DNA of 30,923 bases, taken from the NCBI GenBank assembly GCA_964471325.1, contig CAYYFL010000017.1:1-30923 (forward strand). The letters are read 5' to 3'. Position numbers and translations under genes: made by a program. The notes under the pieces are model-generated. The model saw nothing but the letters and a program-made list of their open reading frames with translations. It did no database searches and had not been told where the DNA came from. This stretch comes from Velamenicoccus sp964471325 (GTDB taxonomy: Bacteria > Omnitrophota > Gorgyraeia > Velamenicoccales > Velamenicoccaceae). This document shows, one piece after another, positions 1 to 6,247 of the stretch (the stretch's first letter is position 1; each line of letters begins with the position of its first letter).

Positions 1-1
1 G

Positions 2-631
2 GACGGCAGCAAAGATTTCATGCCTAAGGGGACGACCTTATTGTCGTGCTCCAATTGGATTACATTTTACCCTGCCGATTTCAAGCTGGCCGCCGGCAAA
101 TCGGAGACCGTTCATTACACCGTCAACATTCCTCCCGACGCCAAGGGCGGACATTTCTCCGTTATGTTTTTTGAGACCGAGGGCGGGGAGATGGAGCAGA
201 AACAGGAAGACGGCTCAACGGCTTTTGTGAAGGTCCTTAACCGCATCGGCGCCTTATTTTATGCGGAGGCGGAGGGGACCGTTGAAAAGAAAGCCGAAAT
301 CCGTTCCCTGGATATCCGGCAACAACTCAACGATTTCATCGTGTCCGCCGCCTTCGTGAACACCGGCAATACGGACATCGCAGCCTCCGGCACATTCGAT
401 GTCCTGGACAACAGCGGCTTTGTCTATGTCCGGGGATCGTTCAGCGATACATTCACCCTTCCCGGCGATAAAGCTGAATTGACCTCTGCTGTTTCTTCCG
501 TAAACCTGAAACCGGGCGTTTATGACATTCTCATCACGCTGGATTTCCAGAATGGCGGCTCTCTGGTTCAGGAAGCCTCTTTCACCATCGATGCCCGGGG
601 AAACGCTTCCGGCATCACCCTGAAGTCTTGA
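2..631 (+). CDS. Ig-like, pilus-chaperone-like periplasmic protein (C-terminal part)
   Basis: The reading frame is open from the first full codon of the window, so the gene begins upstream and only about 209 residues are visible. The visible start matches the Ig-like domain found in DUF916/WxL-type and fimbrial-chaperone-like proteins: an aromatic-rich strand (WITFYPADF), a LAAGKSETVHYTVNIP strand, then PPDAKGGHFSVMFFE. A second beta-rich module follows from about residue 90 of the visible part (NTGNTDIAASGTFDVLD and later PGVYDILITLDF), as expected of a two-domain beta-sandwich protein. There are no cysteine pairs or catalytic motifs. Its stop lies 8 bases before the next gene's preferred ATG, so the two are probably cotranscribed. 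The next gene encodes a large beta-barrel-like protein, which makes a chaperone role in surface assembly attractive, but this is inference from fold resemblance and position. Confidence 0.6.
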   Translation, partial: DGSKDFMPKGTTLLSCSNWITFYPADFKLAAGKSETVHYTVNIPPDAKGGHFSVMFFETEGGEMEQKQEDGSTAFVKVLNRIGALFYAEAEGTVEKKAEIRSLDIRQQLNDFIVSAAFVNTGNTDIAASGTFDVLDNSGFVYVRGSFSDTFTLPGDKAELTSAVSSVNLKPGVYDILITLDFQNGGSLVQEASFTIDARGNASGITLKS

Positions 632-639
632 TACACCTG

Positions 640-3603
640 ATGAAAATTTTTTTCCATACTTTTTTAATCATTTTAATAAGCATGGGGCAGAGCATTTTTG
701 CCGTCGATGCGCGCGCCGCTGTCTCCGCTCAGATCGGCGATCTTCTTTGCCAGCAAGGGGTGGCGTATTTTGACCGGGATCAATACCCCGAAGCCCTTAT
801 TGAATTCAAAAAAGCCTTGTTGGCTAACCCCGAGTCTCAGGTTGCCAGGGAATACATTGCAACGATTGAAAGGGAACTCATGTGCCGGCAGGGGTTATTG
901 TCATGTACGCAGGTGAGCAAGAAGAACCTTGTCGATCTGTATTTGAGCGGCATGGAACAGAAAATGGCTCCTCAGACCGCAGGGGACGCTTCTCTTGCGG
1001 TTCCTGTTTCCGGAGCTTCCCGGGCCGAAACAACAATGCGGCTTCCTTCATCTGCCGCGCCGTCTGCGACGACAGGGGATGCAGCCAGTTTCTCTGCTCC
1101 TTTCAAAAAAACCGCAGGATCGTCGACAGCGGCGCAGGGGCCCGCGGCTACGGCCTCAGGCCCTGCGATCCTGGATCTGACGGCTTACGAAAGCTCAGAT
1201 ATCGAGCTTTATGTGGACGAGCCCGTTGCTCTTAAAGGGGGCGTCATCAACAGGTTCCTGGTGACGCATCCGGCGATCCTGAAGGTGACACAGGTTGCAA
1301 GAGACGAGGTCCTTCTTGAGCCCCAGGAGATCGGTAATTGTTTCCTGCACCTGTGGGGGGAGAATAACGAACGCAGGAGCTATAAGGTTACGATCGGCCC
1401 CAGGCGTTTTGTAGAGGCCATGGCGCAAGAGACCCAGGAGAAGATTTATGAGGAAAGCCTGCCGCAATCTTTCAAATTCTCTTATTCGATATCCGGGGAT
1501 ACTTATTTGACGGGCCGGGGTGTGGGAGACCTTCATAGGACTTCTCACACCATGGCCTATACGTCTTCGGTGATAGGAGAGACGCCTTATGGCATGTTCG
1601 ACACTTCTGTTCAGGGGAATCGTACCAACCTCGGCCAATACCGCGTTTCCAACGTCAGGATGGGGTTGACAGATGCCCATTTCGACGAATTCAAAGATAT
1701 CGATATCCGTATGTTCGATTACGGGCCGTCGTTCACCACCTTTGGTTTCCCTGTTTCAGACCTTAGGGGTGTTAAGGTGGATGCGCCCATGTTCCAGAAG
1801 AAACTCAACTATTCGGCGTTCTGGGGTGCTGTCCCCAAAGGGGATTTTACCTTCTTGACGCCTGATGCGGGCCTCTCCAAGACAAAGAGGGCCTGGCTTG
1901 AAGGCATTGGTATCAGTTATGATGTGTCGCGCTTCGCCAATTTCAAGACTTTCTACGCGCATTCCTACGGGCCGGAAAGGAACGAACCTGTGCTGACAAG
2001 CGATACGGCCGGTCTGCAGATGAATTATGACTTGGGCGCATGGGATTTTGGGACGGGCATGGTTTCCGATATGACGCATAACTCATACACGGCTGAAACA
2101 TCTTTCACTATTCCCAAGCTGAGGGTCGGCTTGAACATGACGGACAACAGCAAGAATTTTGCTTCTCTTTTGGGCGGCGTTCCTACGACAGGGTCGACCA
2201 GCGGGACCTTGTCGATCAATTACCGGCCGACGGATTCCGTGACCATCTATAATGCGTTTTCCGGGACGCATGACAAGGTCTTCAACAACCCTGACAATCC
2301 CGGACGGCCGAATTACAACTCGACGACGCGCATCAATTGGGTCTTGGACATGCATACGGAGCTGGAGGCGGGTTATATCATGGACGACCAGATGGGGTCC
2401 AATACGCCTTCCGTGACGGAGACCAAGGAACTGATGCTTAGGAAGAAATTCTTTTTGATCCGGCGCCTGAGCACGTATCTTTTGTATCAAAACAGGAAGT
2501 CCAAGAATTACACTTCGCCGGCCCAGAATTTCAATAACAACCGCCTCCTGGGCGGTATTAATTTCCGGCTATTGAGCGATGTGTATTTTTATTATAATCA
2601 GGAAGTCAACTATCTGCATAACACCTTTACCAAGGAGACGGCCTATCCGACGGCGCAGGAGTTCGGGCTGAATTATTACCACCAAATTTATGATACTCCG
2701 TTCTCTACGAACCTGAGGCTGTTTTACCGCGACGAACAGAACACGGAGTCGGTGTTGAGTTTCCTGAGCGGCGAGGACAGATTGGAGGGTGAGGCGGAAC
2801 TGAGGTTCAAACCGTCTGACGGTAATGAGACCTTTGTAAAATTGAGGATCGATAATGTCTGGGCAGAGCGCGAGGGGGTCGGCAAACACTTTGACGTGGA
2901 TCTAAGCTGGGGTGTCCGGTTGCTGTGGGATACGGGGTTGCGGTGGCAATCTGTCGGAGGTTTCTGCGGTTTTGTTTTCTATGACACCAATGGCGACGGC
3001 ATCAAACAACCGCAGGAGGCGGGTGTTCCCGGCGCCAAGATCGCCGTCAACGGCAAGAAGACCGCCGTGACCGACCGCGACGGCTATTACCGCCTCAAAG
3101 GCGTGTCCGGCAAGACCGCGACACTTTCGCTTGATTTGTCGACCATCCCGCCAGGGTACAATCCGACTGTTTCCGCCGAGCGCAAGGTGGATATCGTGCA
3201 CGGCGTCAACAAACGCTACGACTTTGGCTTGGCCACCCGCATGGAAATATCCGGGCTTGTCTTCTACGACAAGAACAAGAACGGCAGCTATGACGCAGGC
3301 GAAGAGACTTTGAAAGGGATCGTGCTTGTCCTCGACGGGACGACAAAAACGGCCACCAACCTGCAGGGAACGTATATGTTCCGCAAGTTTGCGCCGGGGG
3401 AACACGTGATCACCGTCGACTTGAAGTCGGTGCCCGTTAAGTACATCCCCAAAGTCCCTATCCGTAAGACAGTCGATGTCCGCGAGGGTACGACGTTCGT
3501 CTTCAATGTCCCGTTGGACTTGCAGGAAACGCCGTCTGTCTCTCCAAGGGATTCATCCCAAGACCAGGAAAAATACAACGTGACGGCTACGTTTGTCCGT
3601 TGA
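640..3603 (+). CDS. Large exported protein: TPR, secretin-N-like domain, predicted outer-membrane barrel, two SdrD-B-like repeats
   Basis: I chose ATG at 640 because it opens directly onto a signal peptide (MKIFFHTFLIILISMGQSIF); a TTG at 628 is also possible. The 987 residues divide into a TPR-like pair of helices (about 35-75), a Ser/Ala/Thr/Pro-rich linker (about 110-178), and a small beta domain (about 182-256) resembling the N-terminal domain of pilus secretins such as CpaC/RcpA. A long stretch follows (about 265-770) with alternating aromatic and polar residues rich in Tyr, Asn and Thr, typical of outer-membrane barrels. Two SdrD-B/Cna-B-like domains come last (about 773-867 and 868-965), each opening with an acidic calcium-type loop (FYDTNGDGIKQPQEAG and FYDKNKNGSYDAGEE). 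There is no secretin core. An usher-like role with the upstream Ig-like protein is plausible but unproven. A hairpin terminator lies about 95 bases downstream. Confidence 0.7.
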   Translation: MKIFFHTFLIILISMGQSIFAVDARAAVSAQIGDLLCQQGVAYFDRDQYPEALIEFKKALLANPESQVAREYIATIERELMCRQGLLSCTQVSKKNLVDLYLSGMEQKMAPQTAGDASLAVPVSGASRAETTMRLPSSAAPSATTGDAASFSAPFKKTAGSSTAAQGPAATASGPAILDLTAYESSDIELYVDEPVALKGGVINRFLVTHPAILKVTQVARDEVLLEPQEIGNCFLHLWGENNERRSYKVTIGPRRFVEAMAQETQEKIYEESLPQSFKFSYSISGDTYLTGRGVGDLHRTSHTMAYTSSVIGETPYGMFDTSVQGNRTNLGQYRVSNVRMGLTDAHFDEFKDIDIRMFDYGPSFTTFGFPVSDLRGVKVDAPMFQKKLNYSAFWGAVPKGDFTFLTPDAGLSKTKRAWLEGIGISYDVSRFANFKTFYAHSYGPERNEPVLTSDTAGLQMNYDLGAWDFGTGMVSDMTHNSYTAETSFTIPKLRVGLNMTDNSKNFASLLGGVPTTGSTSGTLSINYRPTDSVTIYNAFSGTHDKVFNNPDNPGRPNYNSTTRINWVLDMHTELEAGYIMDDQMGSNTPSVTETKELMLRKKFFLIRRLSTYLLYQNRKSKNYTSPAQNFNNNRLLGGINFRLLSDVYFYYNQEVNYLHNTFTKETAYPTAQEFGLNYYHQIYDTPFSTNLRLFYRDEQNTESVLSFLSGEDRLEGEAELRFKPSDGNETFVKLRIDNVWAEREGVGKHFDVDLSWGVRLLWDTGLRWQSVGGFCGFVFYDTNGDGIKQPQEAGVPGAKIAVNGKKTAVTDRDGYYRLKGVSGKTATLSLDLSTIPPGYNPTVSAERKVDIVHGVNKRYDFGLATRMEISGLVFYDKNKNGSYDAGEETLKGIVLVLDGTTKTATNLQGTYMFRKFAPGEHVITVDLKSVPVKYIPKVPIRKTVDVREGTTFVFNVPLDLQETPSVSPRDSSQDQEKYNVTATFVR

Positions 3604-3696
3604 GTTTTTTTCTGCCTGCTTTTGGTTTCGCCGCAAAACGGGAAAACGGCTGGTTTGTTTTTTAATCCGTGTAATCTTTTTGCTATCTGTGTGATC

Positions 3697-3730
3697 AAAA
3701 GGGCATTGCCTTATAGGCAATGCCCTTTTT
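3697..3730. terminator. Bidirectional intrinsic terminator
   Basis: A 15-bp perfect stem (3697-3711 with 3715-3729) has the triplet loop TAT. The stem runs from A-rich to GGGCATTGCC and ends in TTTTT on the + strand; the minus strand also ends in T's. It lies between the converging 640-3603 gene and the leftward secreted-protein gene, so it can end both transcripts. Confidence 0.85.
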
Positions 3731-3757
3731 AAAAAACCCCTCAAGTGAATTGAGGGG
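3731..3757 (-). terminator. Intrinsic terminator of the leftward secreted-protein gene
   Basis: On the minus strand, an 8-bp stem (3757-3750 with 3744-3737, CCCCTCAA/TTGAGGGG) is followed at once by six T's (3736-3731). A third, weaker stem (AAACCCC 3759-3765 with GGGGTTT 3780-3786) sits between it and the stop codon. The leftward gene therefore has two terminators in tandem, counting the bidirectional one just beyond. Confidence 0.8.
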
Positions 3758-3797
3758 GAAACCCCTGTTTTTTGTAGTTGGGGTTTTGTTTGATGTT

Positions 3798-4115
3798 TTA
3801 TTTGGCGCAAACCGTATAGATCGTGACGGTTTGTTTTTGTCCCTGGTCGTTTTGTTTCGTGATCCTGGATTCTTTTGTCGTCATCTCTTCAGTCTTCGGT
3901 TGGCGGTTTTGCATGGAGACGTCGTACGAACTTCCAGTCCCGACGGCAGAAGGCGGTTGTATGGTCGCCGTTCCAGAAACCGGCTGGGCCGTCTGCAGTT
4001 CCACGTGTTCCGGCATGGTGCAGCTCATGGTCCCGGAAATCGTTGTCTGGCCGGCCAGGCACGGCGTTGCGACCATCGTTACCATCATGATGACCACAAA
4101 CTTCTTGGCGTCCAT
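3798..4115 (-). CDS. Small secreted protein of unknown function downstream of a riboswitch
   Basis: I do not recognise this 105-residue protein. It starts with a clear signal peptide (MDAKKFVVIMMVTMVATPCLA, likely cleaved after about residue 21). Two cysteines follow, one near the mature N-terminus (TISGTMSC) and one at the C-terminus (TIYTVCAK), suggesting a disulfide that closes a small beta-rich fold. The middle is Thr/Ser/Gln-rich and polar. The ATG at 4115 was preferred over longer in-frame starts because those would run back into the leader RNA, and a G-rich stretch (GCGGGGGCG) lies just upstream. The gene has its own promoter, a GEMM-I-like riboswitch leader and two terminators, so it is a real monocistronic unit. 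Because c-di-GMP commonly controls adhesins and pili, a pilin-like or matrix role is possible, but nothing in the sequence proves it. Confidence 0.75.
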   Translation of the reverse strand: MDAKKFVVIMMVTMVATPCLAGQTTISGTMSCTMPEHVELQTAQPVSGTATIQPPSAVGTGSSYDVSMQNRQPKTEEMTTKESRITKQNDQGQKQTVTIYTVCAK

Positions 4116-4213
4116 AGCGCCCCCGCGACACTTAAAGGGCAAGCCCGTCAGAAAACATGTTTCCTGGCGAAGCGTGGACGCTTGAAGCCGCCGTTGAAGG
4201 CGGGCAACAAAAA

Positions 4214-4235
4214 AGCCCATTCAAAGAAATGGGCT
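4214..4235 (-). terminator. Intrinsic terminator in the riboswitch expression platform
   Basis: On the minus strand, AGCCCATT (4235-4228) pairs perfectly with AATGGGCT (4221-4214) around a 6-nt loop TCTTTG and is followed by a T-run. It lies between the aptamer and the start codon at 4115, so it can stop transcription before the gene. The loop and its 5' flank contain a TTTCTTTGA stretch nearly complementary to the TCAAGAAA at the 3' edge of the aptamer (about 4289-4282), which would allow an alternative antiterminator pairing. Confidence 0.8.
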
Positions 4236-4336
4236 CCTTGAATTTGACGAGAGTCAGGAGAGGATACCCTAAAGGGGATCCTTTCTTGACTACGGCAGCC
4301 CGACTACCCCGGTTTGAGCGGGGTTCGCGGCTTTGC

Positions 4337-4365
4337 TCCGACGCGCAGCTTTTGCTGCGGTCGGA
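4337..4365 (-). repeat. Inserted hairpin B inside the riboswitch core
   Basis: This 29-nt palindrome has a base stem TCCGAC/GTCGGA, an inner stem CGCAGC/GCTGCG and an AAAA loop, with one unpaired base. Its base stem resembles that of the neighbouring hairpin (TCCCGAC/GTCGGGA), so the two look like a tandem pair of related palindromes, as in REP/BIME-type elements. It abuts GCAAAGCC of the aptamer with no spacer. Confidence 0.75.
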
Positions 4366-4400
4366 GTCCCGACTTCCCATGTTCATGGGAACGTCGGGAC
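4366..4400 (-). repeat. Inserted hairpin A inside the riboswitch core
   Basis: This 35-nt near-perfect palindrome on the minus strand has the outer stem GTCCCGAC/GTCGGGAC, one unpaired G, and the inner stem TTCCCATG/CATGGGAA. It begins directly after GGAC of the aptamer. Its compactness and head-to-tail arrangement with hairpin B suggest a small mobile or expanding palindromic element rather than a native riboswitch stem. Confidence 0.8.
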
Positions 4401-4461
4401 GTCCTGAGGTTTCCCTCAGTTTGCCCTTTAAGTTTTTAAAGAACTTTGTAAATCTAGTGTA

Positions 4462-4490
4462 AATATACCATATCCAGGGCGGCTTTTCAA
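4462..4490 (-). promoter_or_regulatory. Sigma70-type promoter for the riboswitch transcript
   Basis: On the minus strand, TTGAAA (4490-4485) and TATATT (4467-4462) are separated by exactly 17 bases. The predicted start near 4455 lies about 11 bases before the outer 5' strand of the aptamer, giving a leader of roughly 340 nt. It diverges from the recA promoter. Confidence 0.75.
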
Positions 4491-4548
4491 GGGGAGGCAA
4501 AGCGATAAAAAAGACACGATTTCCTTGCCCGGTTTTGCATTAAACTTA

Positions 4549-4577
4549 TTGACTTATAATGGGATAGGTTGTATAAT
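4549..4577 (+). promoter_or_regulatory. Strong sigma70-type promoter of recA
   Basis: TTGACT (4549-4554) and a perfect TATAAT (4572-4577) are separated by 17 bases, predicting a start near 4584 and a 5' UTR of about 98 nt. The UTR carries an 8-bp hairpin (AATGCTTT 4614-4621 with AAAGCATT 4627-4634). I saw no convincing LexA box of the enterobacterial or Gram-positive type over the promoter. Confidence 0.85.
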
Positions 4578-4681
4578 TTAACCCCGTCAGAAAAGGTGAT
4601 TCCCATAAACCGCAATGCTTTCAGATAAAGCATTCCCTGTGCGATATCGGTAACGGAATTGTGTTCCAAGGAGGCTGTTTT

Positions 4682-5758
4682 ATGGTCAACAAGGATGCCG
4701 CAAAAGACAAGGATTTGAAGAAAAAAGAGGAGTCTTCCAACCGCCTGAAGGCCCTGGAGCTGGCATTGAGCCAGATCGAGAAGCAGTTCGGTAAAGGGTC
4801 CATCATGAAGCTGGGAGAGGATGTTAAGGCGGATGTGGATGTCATCCCAACGGGTTCAATCTCGCTGGACCTGGCTTTGGGTGTGGGTGGGATCCCGCGG
4901 GGCCGTGTGATCGAGATTTTCGGGCCCGAGGCATCGGGAAAGACGACGCTCACCCTGAGCATCATCGCCCAGGTCCAGAAGCAGGGCGGGGTGGCCGCTT
5001 TTATCGACGCGGAACATGCCTTTGATTCTACGTATGCCAAGAAGATCGGCGTTAATCTCGACGATATGCTGATCTCCCAGCCGGATACGGGGGAGCAGGC
5101 CCTGGAGATCGCCGAGACCCTTGTGCGTTCCAATGCCGTCGATCTTATTGTCATCGATTCGGTCGCGGCGCTCACGCCGAAGGCCGAGATTGAAGGCGAC
5201 ATGGGCGACAGCCATATGGGGCTGCAGGCGCGTTTGATGTCGCAGGCGCTGCGCAAATTGACGGGCACCATTTCCAAGTCCAAGACCTGCGTGATTTTCA
5301 TCAACCAGATCCGTGAAAAGATCGGCGTCATGTTCGGCAATCCGGAAACGACGACCGGAGGCCGCGCCCTGAAATTTTACTCTTCTGTCCGGCTGGATCT
5401 GCGGCGTATCAGCTATCTTAAATCCGGGGATGAGGTCATCGGCAGCCGCGTCAGGGTCCGGGTCGTCAAGAACAAAGTGGCCCCGCCGTTCAAGGAGACG
5501 GAAATCGATTTCCTGCATGCCGAAGGCATCTCCAAAGAGTCGGACCTTATCGATACGGGCGTGAATCTCAACATCCTCCAGAAATCAGGCGCCTGGGTCC
5601 TTATGGGTGACGAGAAGCTCGGGCAGGGCAGGGATGCGGCCAGGCTTTTTCTGAAGACGAATCCAAAGGTTGCATCCGAGGTCGACAAGCGGATCCGGCA
5701 GGAACACGCCAGGAAAGTCGCCGAGTCCCAGGCCCAGGCCTCTGCGCCGAAGAAATGA
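4682..5758 (+). CDS. recA: Recombinase RecA
   Basis: RecA forms filaments on single-stranded DNA, drives ATP-dependent strand exchange and, in many bacteria, triggers LexA self-cleavage. The 358-residue product has the Walker A motif GPEASGKTT at about 81-89, the Walker B region LIVIDSVAAL and the L2-loop region FINQIREKIGVMFGNPETT. It has about 15 more N-terminal residues than E. coli RecA, rich in Lys and Glu. ATG at 4682 was chosen over the in-frame GTG at 4661 because a perfect AAGGAGG sits at 4668-4674, 7 bases upstream. The gene has its own strong promoter and is followed by recX and alaS, an order common in bacteria. Confidence 0.98.
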   Translation: MVNKDAAKDKDLKKKEESSNRLKALELALSQIEKQFGKGSIMKLGEDVKADVDVIPTGSISLDLALGVGGIPRGRVIEIFGPEASGKTTLTLSIIAQVQKQGGVAAFIDAEHAFDSTYAKKIGVNLDDMLISQPDTGEQALEIAETLVRSNAVDLIVIDSVAALTPKAEIEGDMGDSHMGLQARLMSQALRKLTGTISKSKTCVIFINQIREKIGVMFGNPETTTGGRALKFYSSVRLDLRRISYLKSGDEVIGSRVRVRVVKNKVAPPFKETEIDFLHAEGISKESDLIDTGVNLNILQKSGAWVLMGDEKLGQGRDAARLFLKTNPKVASEVDKRIRQEHARKVAESQAQASAPKK

Positions 5759-5776
5759 CGGCAGGGAAATTCCTTT

Positions 5777-6247
5777 ATGGTTCCCGATCAGGACGAGAAA
5801 GAAAAGGCCAGGGCGTGCGCTCTGCGTCTTTTGAAATTCCGCCTCAGGAGCGAGCGGGAGATCCGCGACAAGCTGTCGCAGAAAGAGTATGCCAAGGGCG
5901 TCATCGACGAAACCCTTGCGTCCCTGAAAAAATCGGGTTTGGTAGATGACGAGACTTTCGCGCGCTTGTGGGTGGAGACCCGCATGAAGCGGCCCTTGGG
6001 GCGTAACCGCCTGCGCCGGGAGCTTAAAAAAAAGGGCGTGGACGAGAAGTGGATCGAGGCGGCTTTCGAGAGGGCATGCCAGGGTTATGACGAAAAAGAG
6101 GTCGTGCGGGACCTCATACGGCAAAAAATGAAACGGATGCAGGGCCTGGAGGAAGACAAAGTCAAAGCCAGGCTCTTCGGTTACCTGGTCCGGCGCGGTT
6201 TTCCTCAAAATCTCGTCATTGAAACCATCCTGGAAGAAATCAGATGA
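5777..6247 (+). CDS. recX: Regulatory protein RecX
   Basis: RecX binds RecA filaments and limits their activity. The 156-residue product is all-helical with the RecX repeat pattern: LLKFRLRSEREIRDKL, then LKKSGLVDDETFARLWVETR, GRNRLRRELKKKGVDEKWI and a final FGYLVRRGFPQNLVIETILE. Its length is normal for the family. It begins 18 bases after the recA stop, and its last bases overlap the alaS start (ATGA at 6244), so it is probably translated from the recA transcript. The start at 5777 has only a weak ribosome site, which fits lower expression than recA. Confidence 0.93.
   Translation: MVPDQDEKEKARACALRLLKFRLRSEREIRDKLSQKEYAKGVIDETLASLKKSGLVDDETFARLWVETRMKRPLGRNRLRRELKKKGVDEKWIEAAFERACQGYDEKEVVRDLIRQKMKRMQGLEEDKVKARLFGYLVRRGFPQNLVIETILEEIR

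Larger units (their letters stand above)
4282..4444 (-). promoter_or_regulatory. GEMM-I (c-di-GMP-I / cGAMP type) riboswitch, interrupted by a 64-nt insert
   Basis: Read on the minus strand, the leader contains GGGCAAA (4426-4420), a perfect 6-bp stem capped by a GAAA tetraloop (CTGAGG-GAAA-CCTCAG, 4419-4404), then GGAC. After 64 nt of inserted hairpins it resumes with GCAAAGCC (4336-4329). Joining the two sides gives GGACGCAAAGCC, the signature of the GEMM-I class. The 3' half has a CCCCG/CGGGG stem and the typical end GGTAGTCGGGCTGCCGTAG, comparable to GGTAGCGGGGTTACCG in the Vibrio aptamer. TTCTT (about 4443-4439) can pair with AAGAA (about 4287-4283) as the outer stem. I could not clearly place the tetraloop receptor. 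The ligand is presumably c-di-GMP, with 3',3'-cGAMP possible; whether it still folds around the insert is unknown. Confidence 0.78.

Noticed and set aside
3720..4241. 173-codon + strand ORF
   Set aside because: Antisense to the secreted-protein gene, which has a signal peptide, promoter and terminators in the right places.
4420..4444. AT-rich segment as an alternative recA promoter
   Set aside because: The consensus-like promoter at 4549-4577 is much better placed, and this stretch belongs to the divergent leader RNA.
4157..4462. 101-codon + strand ORF over the riboswitch
   Set aside because: Its bases are accounted for by the structured minus-strand leader, and the translation has no coding character.
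4656..4668. GGAATTGTGTTCC palindrome before recA as a LexA box
   Set aside because: It lies about 75 bases downstream of the predicted transcription start, overlaps the ribosome-site region and does not match known LexA spacings.
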